Below, piece by piece: positions 52,438 through 63,700 of a stretch of 64,000 nucleotides of DNA; position 1 is the stretch's first letter; each line of letters begins with the position of its first letter. The notes beneath the pieces were generated by a model. That model saw only the letters and a program-made list of their open reading frames with translations. It had not been told where the DNA came from and searched no databases. Both the position numbers and the translations under genes were made by a program. Source of the stretch: Planctomycetia bacterium (GTDB lineage: Bacteria > Planctomycetota > Planctomycetia > Pirellulales > Thermoguttaceae); contig JAUNBK010000010.1 in assembly GCA_030527105.1 (NCBI GenBank), forward strand, positions 1 to 64,000. The letters are read 5' to 3'.

Positions 52438-54459
52438 TTATAATAAAATCACCCACACGGGCGCGATGGGCGCGAGTTCCACGGACAAACGCCCCTCGCT
52501 CAACGTGGCTCTTGAGGAACCCAATGACGACTCCGGCGACAAGCGCGCTCCGCTCGGCACATCGAACGCCACGGACTGCGGCTCTCGCGTCGAATTCACG
52601 AGCAAGAGATACGTTTTCCCATCTTTGCTATAACACCGAGTCGCCACGGTCGAAGACTCTTCTGGAACCGGCATAATGCGCATTGGTTCCTCAATTGAGA
52701 GCAGAATCGGAATCCTCGACGCGACCTCCTCGGCGATTTTCGTCACGTCCGCCCAACGCTTCTCGAATTTCGCCATCTTTGTGTTCTCGTCGTCGCCGGG
52801 AGCCGCATCGTCGCGGAACAAATCGTAGTAGCTATAGCACACGATTCCGTTGGCGCCGCCAGCGATATTCATCCAAATCATCGCTCGCATTTCGTCGTAG
52901 GTGGGCGTGTGAGAGTTCTTCTGGTCGGCAGCGCTTTTTCGATAATTCGCCCAATTAAATATCTGGGGCACCTGCCACGTTGCGTGCCGATGGAAGACCG
53001 CCTCGTTCGTCATTCGGCTCCACTCCCACGCAAGCGAAATGGGCTTGTTCGGTAGCGGGTACGGGTCCGTCCCTACCACATCGAAAGTCGAAATATACGA
53101 GCGAATTTCGTTGATTTGATAAAGCACCACCCACGTGGGACGACCAGGGTCGAGCGACTCGACGAGATCCCGATGCCCAGCGAGTTCGCGAAGCATCGTG
53201 AGAGGCAATTCGTCGTTGATGTACCACGCGATAATTCCGGGATGATCCTTCATCTCGTTGATTTTTTGGATCGTTTTCTCGCGTCCCTCCTCGTCCGTTT
53301 TCACGGCAAGACCTTCGTACAAATCCTTAACGCTATATATCGTTCGAATTCCATGCGCGTAGAGCAAGTCCAACGACTCGCGCGAAATCTGGTGGTAGGG
53401 CATGATGCAATTGAACGCCGACTTCTCCAAGCGCTCGACGTCCTCAGGTTTCACGGCGCCAAAATAAAGCCCCAGTGGAAAAAATGGCTCGCCGTCGAGA
53501 ATTAATCGATTGTGTTTGTCGATATACGATTTTCGCTCAGGGAATTCACTCAGACGCGTGATCGTGAGAGACACCGTCTCCTTCTTGCGCGTGTCGGGGC
53601 GCAACACCTCGCACGTCGCAACGTATTTGCCACACGCGAGGGATTCCGCGTTGAGTGAGAATTCAATCGAGTCGGTGCCGAATGCCGAGGGTTCCACGAA
53701 AATCGGCGTAGGAAGGGACTCGCCCGAGACACGCAGCGTGATGGAGTTGCGCACGTCGGAAAGAGCGTACATCGGGGCGATGCCGACGAGGATTTTCATG
53801 GTTCCGCCGGTTGTTTGGTGACGATAGTGGTCCGTGGTCATTGCGGAGACGCAGGGGATGAAGAATGGGCGAATTTCTATGTCGTCGAACCATGCCGTCC
53901 CAGTTGCTCCACGAGTTCCGTAGCATGTGAGATGGATATTTCGGGCGTTTTTAGGAGGCGTCACGAAACAACGCACTTGCGTCCAATCTGCGGTTCCCGA
54001 GATGCCTCGAGAGTAGTCTCCACCAAGCCATTTCCCATTTTCGTCGCTCCACTCGACGCAGAATGCCGCCTTTCCTCCGCAGACGTTTTGCGTTTTCACC
54101 CAGACAAAAATTTCATACGCTCGCCCGGGTTCGAGAGCAAGCGGGAGGGACGAAAGGTGGTATCGCTCCGCGTCGGCATTTTGCCATCGAAAGGACGCGG
54201 CGCCCGACTTTGAGACGGAATTGTCCCACGCATACGTGTCGGCGGGTGCCCTCCATCCGCCCGGCAGACCTTTTATATGCGTCTCGAACGACGGATCGGA
54301 AACGATTTTTAGAGACTCTTGAGTCGACTGTTCGTCGGATTCTTGCGCCAAAACGGGGATATACCCCCACCCGATGCCGAGAATCGCAACTAGCGAGGCA
54401 ATTCGCAACGCAAATATTGGGGGGAGGCTTCTTTTTCTACATTCGTCCTTGTGCAACAT
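52438..54459 (-). CDS. Secreted glycosidase-like TIM-barrel protein with CBM-like domain
   Basis: Exported protein of 673 residues; exact glycoside-hydrolase family not recognised. A signal peptide (1-~38) is followed by a jelly-roll CBM4/9-like domain (~45-200: DPSFETHIKGLPGGW, SKSGAASFRW, GTAWFDDIEI). A beta linker (~200-305) precedes a TIM barrel (~310-590: LILDGEPFFPLGLYFG, IIAWYINDELPL, VVGTDPYPLP, GIVCYSYYDLF). The Glu in INDEL is a candidate acid. A C-terminal beta domain follows. ATG 54459 has AAGGAG five bases upstream. It is last in a likely resB-fmt operon (45-base gap). Confidence 0.78.
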   Translation of the reverse strand: MLHKDECRKRSLPPIFALRIASLVAILGIGWGYIPVLAQESDEQSTQESLKIVSDPSFETHIKGLPGGWRAPADTYAWDNSVSKSGAASFRWQNADAERYHLSSLPLALEPGRAYEIFVWVKTQNVCGGKAAFCVEWSDENGKWLGGDYSRGISGTADWTQVRCFVTPPKNARNIHLTCYGTRGATGTAWFDDIEIRPFFIPCVSAMTTDHYRHQTTGGTMKILVGIAPMYALSDVRNSITLRVSGESLPTPIFVEPSAFGTDSIEFSLNAESLACGKYVATCEVLRPDTRKKETVSLTITRLSEFPERKSYIDKHNRLILDGEPFFPLGLYFGAVKPEDVERLEKSAFNCIMPYHQISRESLDLLYAHGIRTIYSVKDLYEGLAVKTDEEGREKTIQKINEMKDHPGIIAWYINDELPLTMLRELAGHRDLVESLDPGRPTWVVLYQINEIRSYISTFDVVGTDPYPLPNKPISLAWEWSRMTNEAVFHRHATWQVPQIFNWANYRKSAADQKNSHTPTYDEMRAMIWMNIAGGANGIVCYSYYDLFRDDAAPGDDENTKMAKFEKRWADVTKIAEEVASRIPILLSIEEPMRIMPVPEESSTVATRCYSKDGKTYLLLVNSTREPQSVAFDVPSGARLSPESSLGSSRATLSEGRLSVELAPIAPVWVILL

Positions 54460-54504
54460 ACACACTCCTTTTTTGAGGGGGGAAAATCATAATAAAAAAC
54501 GACA

Positions 54505-55506
54505 TTATTTGTTCGTTGGAGGATCCGAGTCGCCCAAGATCGTGCCGAGCGTGAGGGGGTAGCCACGGAGGAATTCGGCGGCGGACATCGGTTTTTTGTT
54601 GGCGGGTTGGAGGTCGGAGATGCGCAAAATCCCGGAGCCGGTCGCGACATCCACGACGCTGTCGGCACGCAGCACCGTGCCCGGTCGGGTTCCTTCGGGG
54701 AGTGAATACCCTGCGCTCGCTGCGTCAATTGCTTGGGGAATCGGGAGGAGAATCAACTCAAGCGGCGGCTTCTTCTCCGACCTGCGCCACGTGGTTCGCG
54801 TCCGGGGCCATGGTTCGAACGCTCGGACTTGGTTGCGAATCTCAACGGCAGAACGATTCCAATCGACAAAACTCATCTCCTTGCGGAGTTTGGGCGCGCC
54901 CGAGGCGTCGAGGGGATTTTGTGGCACCGACTTGTGGATTTGATTTTCGTCTAGCTCCAAGGCACGAATGGCGTTGAGGACGGGCTGGACGCCGATTTTT
55001 GAGAGTTCGTACTCAAGATCCGCTGCCGTCCAAGCGTCGTCAATCGGGAGTTCCAACGTCTCCATCACGGGTCCCGCATCGACCTCCGGCGTCACGTGAA
55101 GCACAGAGATTCCAGAGACCTTGTCGCCATTATAGACCGCCCACTGAACGGGCGCGGCACCACGATAGCGCGGAAGGAGCGAGCCGTGGAGATTCACCCC
55201 GCCCAATCGAGTTGATTTGATTCCGTCCGGCGAGAGGATTTGTCCATAATCGCAAATGAAGAAGATATCCGCCTCCAGCGCGCGAATGGTCTCGACCGCC
55301 TCGGGAGCCTTAATTTTGGGGAATCGATAAATCGGGACGCCAAACTCCTCTGCGAGCAGCGCCACCTTTGGGTCGGGGAGCGGATTCCCACCCCTGTTGT
55401 ATCGCACGGGGCGCGTGATCAGCCCGAGGATTTCATGATTCGAACGCAGCAACGCTTCCACTGCGGGGACGCCAAAGTCCCCGGTCTCCATGATGATAAT
55501 ACGCAT
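54505..55506 (-). CDS. fmt: Methionyl-tRNA formyltransferase
   Basis: Formylates initiator Met-tRNA using 10-formyl-THF. 333 residues. Catalytic Asn/His are in GVNLHGSLLPRYRGAAPVQW and Asp in VTPEVDAGPVMETL. The C-terminal OB-like domain is kept. The family's usual N-terminal MGTP-type start is here METGDFGVP. It starts 5 bases after the resB-like stop. def, its usual partner, is not adjacent. Confidence 0.95.
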   Translation of the reverse strand: MRIIIMETGDFGVPAVEALLRSNHEILGLITRPVRYNRGGNPLPDPKVALLAEEFGVPIYRFPKIKAPEAVETIRALEADIFFICDYGQILSPDGIKSTRLGGVNLHGSLLPRYRGAAPVQWAVYNGDKVSGISVLHVTPEVDAGPVMETLELPIDDAWTAADLEYELSKIGVQPVLNAIRALELDENQIHKSVPQNPLDASGAPKLRKEMSFVDWNRSAVEIRNQVRAFEPWPRTRTTWRRSEKKPPLELILLPIPQAIDAASAGYSLPEGTRPGTVLRADSVVDVATGSGILRISDLQPANKKPMSAAEFLRGYPLTLGTILGDSDPPTNK

Positions 55507-55511
55507 TTTCT

Positions 55512-56903
55512 CTACTCACTTTGATTCTGGTTTGGATTCCCACTTTGACTCTTTCGGGCGAAAAAATAGGTTTTCATGGAGTACATGATTCCCACCCCCG
55601 CCGTGATAAAGAGGCACCCGAGGTACAACAATCCGCGACCGGGGGAATAACTCACGCTGAACCACGAAATATATATGTGGTCTCGAGGGAAATTCCCCCC
55701 CGTCAGTTTCCTAAATATCGGATCCGCAAACGAAAAAGGTCCTCGAAAAGAAGATTGAAAGACGCGATACACTCGCCCCGTTTTTGTATCCGCAAAATCA
55801 ACCGGCTGATTCAGAAGAACTCGGATATCCTCTTGAACCACCTTGGTGGGGTCGTCCACGTCGAGGAGCGTCACGTCGCTTGAATAGTGCGACGGCGTTG
55901 AAGTCCCGGGATCGAGACGCCGATTAAAACGATCCAAACGCAGACGAAAACCTAAGTCAATCGTGTCGGCACAAAAAGCGACGCGCACGCTTCGATCTTT
56001 CCCCGGGAGCGTGAAAATTTCGTGCAATTCCGCATTCGGAGCTTTGCTCATCGGGTCGGGCACAAACGCTTCAAGCCACCCCTCAAACTTGTTTCCATCG
56101 CAAGTGAGACGGATTTTTACGAAATGCAGCCCCTCTTCCCTGCTGCTTCCGTGCTTTTTGTCGCGCAACTCCTCAAGAGAGAGCGGCTCAATCACGAATC
56201 CTTCCACGTCGGGCTTCTCTTCCGCGGACTTTGGAGGGCGAAGCCTCGCGCTGGTGCAATAATCGAGCACTTCAAGCGTCAGATTCTCCTGCGCCAAAAC
56301 GACCGGTTTTTTTCGCGAAGTTGCGGGGAGACTCCACGGAAAAACAGGGAGACGCTCCGCCTCCGTGGGGGGGGGGCTTGGTTGCGTCTCGTCGGGCTGA
56401 TGGGAATAATGCCGCCACGAGAAAGGTCCCGGGACGAAAGGTTTCTCCCACGATTGGGCGATTTCGCCCGAGTTGGAGAGGATTTCGATACGAAAGTGGA
56501 GGGATTTTTTCACCGCGACGGCTGAGTTTTCCCCCTCCGCCAGTCCGAGCGTTCCTTCCTCGCCGTATCGAAACGTGATAAAGCACCCGAGCATCAAAAC
56601 GAGGATGCCGAGGTGCGTGACGAGGAATCCGAGGTGTCGTTTTTTCCACGGCAGACGCGTGAGGGCGCTTGCGAGGACGCTCAGCCCTAAGAGTCCGTTG
56701 AGCGCCATAAACCACCACGTTTTGTAGATCGCGAACCCTGCCGCCTCGCCGCCGTACTGGCTGTCCACAAACGTCGCCCAGCCGAGCACAACAGCAAGGA
56801 TGAGGATAAGCCCAACCGCGAAATACATCGAGCCGATCGGCTTCAGCGGCATTTTCCATATTGATTCATTCGAAATATTTTGACTTTCAGGATTAAATGA
56901 CAT
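55512..56903 (-). CDS. ResB/Ccs1-like cytochrome c biogenesis protein
   Basis: A 463-residue membrane protein of the ResB family, which delivers reduced apocytochrome or haem in System II maturation. Three N-terminal helices are visible (~28-45, ~62-80, ~92-110; for example AVGLILILAVVLGWA), then a large exported domain (~115-420), and a final helix (~425-445, GLLYLGCLFITAGVGI). No CcsA/ResC gene is adjacent. Family identity is moderate. The start may be at MSFNPES or ~17 residues later; no ribosome site is clear. It is first of the resB-fmt-glycosidase operon. Confidence 0.8.
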   Translation of the reverse strand: MSFNPESQNISNESIWKMPLKPIGSMYFAVGLILILAVVLGWATFVDSQYGGEAAGFAIYKTWWFMALNGLLGLSVLASALTRLPWKKRHLGFLVTHLGILVLMLGCFITFRYGEEGTLGLAEGENSAVAVKKSLHFRIEILSNSGEIAQSWEKPFVPGPFSWRHYSHQPDETQPSPPPTEAERLPVFPWSLPATSRKKPVVLAQENLTLEVLDYCTSARLRPPKSAEEKPDVEGFVIEPLSLEELRDKKHGSSREEGLHFVKIRLTCDGNKFEGWLEAFVPDPMSKAPNAELHEIFTLPGKDRSVRVAFCADTIDLGFRLRLDRFNRRLDPGTSTPSHYSSDVTLLDVDDPTKVVQEDIRVLLNQPVDFADTKTGRVYRVFQSSFRGPFSFADPIFRKLTGGNFPRDHIYISWFSVSYSPGRGLLYLGCLFITAGVGIMYSMKTYFFARKSQSGNPNQNQSE

Positions 56904-56916
56904 TCTATCTTATACT

Positions 56917-56995
56917 CGTCGTACGTTCTCGTACTTTCAAATTCAGTTTTCACGGCGCGTCTCCCAGATCGAGAGGCACCACACGCCGCACGCCT
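56917..56995 (-). repeat. Possible decayed copy of the 105-bp repeat
   Basis: TATACTCGTCGTACG at the left end matches the reverse-copy terminus; CAAATTCAGTTTTC may be the inner arm. The remainder does not match, so this is weak. Confidence 0.3.
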
Positions 56996-57104
56996 CATTC
57001 TACCATGGATGAATCGCGGTGTCAAGCAACCCGAAACGCTCGTTCGAGGTTTTTAGGAGATTTTTCCCAAAATTTCTCAGGCGGGTGTTGACCCCCGCTG
57101 GTTT

Positions 57105-57780
57105 TTATGTTACAAAAGGTGGTAGAGGTTTTTTATACTCAATCGCATTTATAATTCCGTTTTTGCGCCGAGAATTTGAAATTTCCCGGTGATTAACGTA
57201 CGCAGGTCGGGCAAATACCGTTTCGGCGTCGAAAAAATCCGGAAAATATTGATTATATAGTACTTTTTTCTTGAAAAATCGCCATAATCGCACGAGCGGA
57301 TTAAGGGTTGGTGAGTATGCGGGCAAAAAATGAAGGCGAATGTTGGTTTTGATTAAGAATTCGCGCAAAAGTTTGGAATGATAATATCTTGCATTGTCTA
57401 CGAATACATGGATGGTTGCTTTTGAATCGTCGCAGGAAATGTAACGCAAGTTGCCAGCGTGTCGATGTTTATGACACCATTAATATTGATATGTTGATGT
57501 GAACAATTCGATTTTAGTTCCCGCTCTTCGCCCCGACGAATCCAGCTGTATGTTTTTATCAAATTTCGTCCACGTTTAGGCACAAATTTTCGTTCAGCCA
57601 AGTCGACAACCCCTCTTCTGTATCGAAGTCAGACGCGCTACGCGACCACGATACAGCCTTTGTTTTATGGCATCAACGCCACCTGATTCCCACGTTTGAA
57701 AATGGCTGCGGACGGTTTTTTTCATCCATCATCAGAACCTCCGCCACGTCGCCGACAGACCAGCCACACCCGAGCAGAAA
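57105..57780 (-). pseudogene. IS630-family transposase remnant
   Basis: Read on the minus strand, pieces of an IS630 transposase follow in order but in different frames. An HTH region near 57780-57640 (LLGCGWSVGDVAEVL, then HFQTWESGGVDAIKQRLYRG), LSTWLNENL near 57600, GVINIDTLATCVTFPATIQ near 57460, and the DDE C-terminus 57449-57105 (VDNARYYHSKLLREFL, HFLPAYSPTLNP, LWRFFKKKVLYN). At least three frameshifts and an internal deletion are present. The usual catalytic Glu after NP (NPIERLW) is replaced (NPLVRLW). It ends against the giant RHS frame. No terminal inverted repeats were delimited. Confidence 0.88.
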
Positions 57781-57784
57781 AACG

Positions 57785-60700
57785 GATTGGTATGTTGGAA
57801 TTATCGTCGATCCGAATAACGTTGCGGGAAGTTACAAAGTTTATTCAGACAGCATCACCATCAACCCCGCGATGACTTTCCTGGACAGCAGCGGAACACA
57901 AACCGATCGTGCGTTGAATTTTGGTTCTGTTGTGGATGATGGAAAGAAAATCGACGAAACGTCTAACAATTCGACTCGTGAGCATACGATTACCTTAAGC
58001 AACCGTTCCCAGTACGACATGTACATCTGGCAGAATGGGATTACCTTGAGTAACGGGCAGCATTTCCGAGTGAAGTCTGTTGTCGATTCATCGCAAAGTT
58101 CGCCGGTCAGTCTTGCGTCAGGACCTCTTAAGTTGGCGAAGAATAATGGAAATACGGTAACGCTGACAGTTCTTTTCGATCCTTCGGGAGAGCTTGGCGT
58201 TTTATCCGATCAAATAACGGTTGAAACGGGGTTCACCTACTCCAACGGTATCACATACAATTACGGCAACTTGCATTTCAATCTGTCGGGAACCGCCACG
58301 CCGTTGGCGCAGCTTTCGGTCAACACCGCGTCGGGAGATGCGACCAACCCGCAATTGGAATTTACCGAAACCGCTTTTGATGCATCCAAAACATCGACAC
58401 GGACGTTTACGCTGACCAATCCCGGTAGCGGGGCGATGACGATTAACGCCAGTGGAATCTCGGTTCCGGCGAACTCCGGTTTTAGCGTTACATCGGTTGT
58501 GAGTTCCACGCAGGGGAATATAACGACCGCGTTGAAATCCTCTGCCAAAACCATCGCGACCTACGGAGCGGAAACCTGGACGGTCACGGTCGTATTTTAT
58601 CCAGAGGAATCCAAGTATTATCAAGACGCGCTGACGATTGCGTATATTGACAAGAACGTTGCAAATTCGACGACCAAAACGAAGCAAGTGGCGCTTTTGG
58701 GATACGGAAAAACGGCGGGGAATATCCAATTCGCGGATTCAGCGATCCAATCCACTCAACGCATTTCTTTTGGAAACGTTCATGCGGACGGTACGGGGAA
58801 GGAATCCGAAGTCCGAGAGATTCAATTTTCAAATCCGGGCGAAATCCCATTGGTCGTGGAGAAAAACGGCATTTCTTTGGTAACAGGGACGCAGTATAAA
58901 ATACAGTCGATAACAAGTTCGACGTTTGGAACGGTCGATTTATCGCTCGGTGCCGCGACGATAAAAGAGAATGGTGAGGAAGTTTGGACGATCAAGTTGG
59001 TGTTCGATCCATCTTCTTCGGGAACGTTGACGGACACGTTAAACATTCGGACGAACAGCGCTTCCAATCCGACAACCTCGTTTGCATTGACGGGAACCGG
59101 ACTGAATCAGGCAGAATTACGGATTCAATCTGACGACGCACTTGCGGTTTCGCCAGTCGTTTTTTCGGACACGCTTGCGGATGGCACTGGCGGAAAAACC
59201 AATCTCAAAGAGTTCGTTCTGACCAACCCGGGCACCCAAACGCTGAGGGTGAACGCCAACGGGATCTCCATGGTAACTGGCGCGGCTTTCAAGGTGAAAT
59301 CCGTCGTCTCTTCCACGCAAGGGGACATTACCAACAGTCTGAAATCGTCGAGTAAAACGATTGCCGCGAAAGGTGCCGAAACCTGGACGGTCACGGTGGA
59401 GTTCGATCCCGCGACGACCGGCAGTTATTCCGACACGCTGAAATTTTCGACCAACGATCCGGTCTCTGCGCTGCGCACGTTTACGCTTCAGGGTACCGCC
59501 GTTCTGCCGACGATAGAACTTGTAGGAGTCTCCGCTCCCATGAACGTTTCGGCACGTGACGCATTCACGATAACATGGAACGATTCTTATTCGGGTGGAA
59601 ATGCGGATATTTCTCTGTTTTACGACACAGACACAAACGTTTCCAACGGAATGACGGAAATCAAGACCGGGATTCACGAAGATGGCGTCTCCAATCGTTA
59701 TGTGTGGATGGTGCCCGACGATTTGATTGGCGAAACGATCTATCTGTATGCCAAAATCGAAGACGGGAATTATTCCGTTGATTCCTATTCTGTCGGAACG
59801 CTCACCGTTGGTAAGGCAGGGGAATATCGACTTCTCTCTGCGCCTGTCACCACGGAGGAAAACTACACGCTGGAGTTTGAATTCAACGGAACGACATGGA
59901 GCGGTCAATACCTGCTACAGGAAGGTTCCAACACGCTCTCCTATTCTGTTCCGATAAACAGCAACGAGTTCAAGACGTTTGCGTTTGACGTTACCCGAGT
60001 TTCCTCTTTGATGACCAGCGAACGGTCTGAGTACGACGATTTGGGACGATTGACTTCGGTCGTGGACACTTCCGGCACCGTGACGCGATGCGAATACGAC
60101 ATTCTCAACCAGTTGACTAAAATCGTTTACGATTCCGGCGAAACGGTAGAGTTTACGTACAATGCGATCGGTAACGTGACATCGATGAAAGATGATTCCG
60201 GCTGGCAATTTTATCGTTACGACGACCTGCAGCGGCTGATCAGCGTGACGTTTTCGGAGGATGAAAATCAGGATGCTTCCGACAAGACGATTGCGTACGA
60301 GTACAATCTTGCTGACGAACTAATGAAAATCACGTATCCGTCCGGCAAAACCGTTTCGTACACCTACGACACCGCAGGAAGGGTTTCAACGGTTAGAGAT
60401 TCTTCGGGAACCACGACTTACGCCTATAACGCGACGACCGGGTTGATTGCTTCCATTACCCGACCGAACGGGACACGCACGAAATACACGTTCGACGACA
60501 ACTTCCTTCTGACGACGATTCGGCACGAAAAAACGTCGAATTCCTCGCTGATCGAGCAGATTTCCTACGTGAGTGATGCGGCAGGACGAACGACGCAGGC
60601 AACGTTCCAGACCGCGACCGGAACCCGTGCGGAAGGGTACACTTACAACGAATTCGGGCAACTGGCAAAAGTTGTCTATTCGGAAGACGATGGCACAATC

Positions 60701-63700
60701 GAATCGACGGACAGAACGGTCGTTTACACGTATAATACCGTTGGAAGTCGAACGAGAATGACCGACGACCCAGACGGGAGCGGCTCGCAGGTGGCGGTGG
60801 TGACGAATTACGTTTACGGCGCGGGAAATCGGCTGGAAAAAACGACCAACGCTGCCGGAACGGTCCTGACACAGTATTATTACGACGCGCAGGGGAATCT
60901 CGTCATGGAAGTTTCCGACGACCAGACGATTCGCTATTTTTACGACGCACGTGGTCTGATGATTGGTTATTCGGACGGTGAAACGGTTGTTTCGTACGAA
61001 TACGACGCTGCTGGACGACGGACGGCCAAAATCGTCAATGGCGAACGCACGGAATACGTCAACGACATTTCCGCCTCGATCTACCAGGTTCTCGAAGAGT
61101 ATACCGACGACGGTTCCATTTCCGCTCAGTACACCTACGGTTCCGAACGTCTTTCCTCCACGACCGACACGACGCTATACTACCTAACCGACCAGCTCGG
61201 CTCCGTCCGCACCGTCACGAACGCCTCCGGCGCCACCCTAGGTTCAATCACCTACGACGCTTTCGGCACCATCCTTTCCGACCCCTCGAACCTCGTTTCC
61301 CTCGGCGGTTTCGGCTATGCTGGCGAAAACCTCGACGCCGAAACCGGTCAAATCTACCTCCGCGCCCGCTACATGAACCCGGAACTCGGACGATTTACCC
61401 AAAAAGACCCGCTGGGGTTTGTGGATAGCTTCGATACGTTTGTGTATTGCGCAGGGGAGCCGGTGAATAAAGTGGATCCGAGTGGATACTATTATACCGG
61501 AAATTATAGTCGTTCCGATTTTATGCGAGTTTATTGTGGAAGTTCTTCTGGGAAGTATGATGTTGCATGTGGATATTCACCTGAAAGAGAAATGCAACGA
61601 ACACTTTCCAATTTTGAAACCTTTCAAAAAAATGTAAACTTAATCACAAAAGCTTTTAAGGACACACTTAGTGCTGATAATACTGGTTTTTTGGCAGTTA
61701 AAGCTTGGGAAGCCATAAAATCGTACGATAAGTATCAGGACGGAGACATGAGTGGCTATTACGAGATGTCTACCATTAGTAATTATGATAAATTTGTGAA
61801 TGACCATTATCTTCCTTCCTTAAATCTCAGAGTAATAAATGGAAGTGTAGTTAAAAATTTGGATGGTACAATAATGATGTATGACGTTGTTGACAAAAAT
61901 ATGGATGGCTCTGTTTCTACAGGACTTGCTGCCAATATAATTTCACCTACACAAGGTCTAAGCGCGTACTCTAACACCATCTTCAACAACACGCTACCAT
62001 CATATAACGCGGACATAAACACATTTAATGCCAGCAATTGGATAAATCCATTTAACACGCCCTTGTTGTCGCAAATGGATAATTCCATTCCAGGGGCAAT
62101 TAATAACTACATCGGTGATCTTGGCGGCGTCTGCCTTGACAAGGCGGCGGAGTTGATCGGGACGAATCTTTCGGACATTCAGGGAGCCGTGTTCGACCCA
62201 ACAACCGGACAACTGATTTTTATCGGCGAGAAGAACAAATCTTCCACACAGGGCGTGAATACGGATATGCTGTTTACCGCAATTAAACAGGTTTATAGCT
62301 CTGAAGTACCAACTTATGTTACCATTGATCCTCCCGGCAAACTCATCTATACAGACGAATTCATCCCAGGAGTGTCTGGGAAGAATACTATTACCAATGG
62401 TTCCTACTCGCAAATGGTTCTCCAACACACTCCTTTTCATTATTCAGAAGATGAAGGGTTTACATTGAACCTTTCTATTAATGGAACTTTAGTAAAATTT
62501 AATATCGACAGCTACAATCATAAGGTGGATGGAGTTTGGGATTACGCAGTACTTCAGGCTGGAAATTCTACTTTGCCAAATGGACTTGAAATCTATATTA
62601 ATTATTCTGGCGGAACTGGAAACGGAGTCGAAGTATATACTTACTATGTGATTACGATTGTCAATAACACCGGTAAAAACATTACAGTAGATAATGCGTA
62701 CCTTGTTTCCGATCTACAGCACCGAAAATTAAGCACTTGTGCAGAAAACACAATGCTTGGCTGGGTGATGTATGAAGCCGATCGTGTTATGAAATGTTTG
62801 GTTATAGGAAAAGACATATATACCGATGCAACATACGATAGCAGTAGTTCGCAGCTTCCAAATGGCTACAGAAACTTAGTAGAAATTAGTATCGCGAATG
62901 TACGTAACGCAGTGGAGCAAGGATTGATAAATCCAAAGGCATCGACATTTGACTACGATGAATTGCGTTTTTGGTTTACACCAGGCACCGTTTCGATGGA
63001 ACAGTATTCAGAAAATGGGATGATGTCCATGCTTTTCAATGAAGCTTCTGTTCTTCTAAATTCAGAAAATTCCTTAAATGGAATAAGCGATCCTGAGGCT
63101 CAGGAGTTTTGTGAATTTTTTAACGCGCATTATGATGAGTTTGCACAAATTGAATTTCCGGTTTCCGACCCCGATGATCCTACTGGTAAAAATATTATTA
63201 ACGTAAAAATTTTTGCCTTGCTCCAAGAGGCCTTGAAGGCAGTTTCTTTGGCGGAGTTCTTTAAACAAAATGACATTCCGCTGGATACGTGGTGGTTGAA
63301 TGGCTATACACCCCAAGAGGTCTACATACAAAAAGTTATCCCAACAATATCTACATACGATAGTATTTCAGGAAGAAAAATTAACGTTAATAATAATGGT
63401 ATTATCTCATGGTATGATTGGACGTATTATTATAGTATTTTTGGAGGTGTTCAATTTAAGGTAAATAACACAACCATTCCTGATAAAGTTATCCGTTCTG
63501 TTGTGGATCGAATCATGACACAGAAACCTGAAGAGCACTCAACTTCATGGTCGTTGGGTTCCACTGATCTGGGAAATCTCAATGTGGTTTCGATGAATTT
63601 AGCGGCGCAACGCCAATCTTCCAATGTTACATTTACTACTTCCGATCTACAATATGATACACCAGGCGATAATTCTCTTTCCTTTACCCGCTTCTATAAC

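Noticed and set aside
59117-59908. Minus-strand frame of 263 codons
   Set aside because: Antisense to the RHS giant; the sense strand has clear beta-domain repeats.
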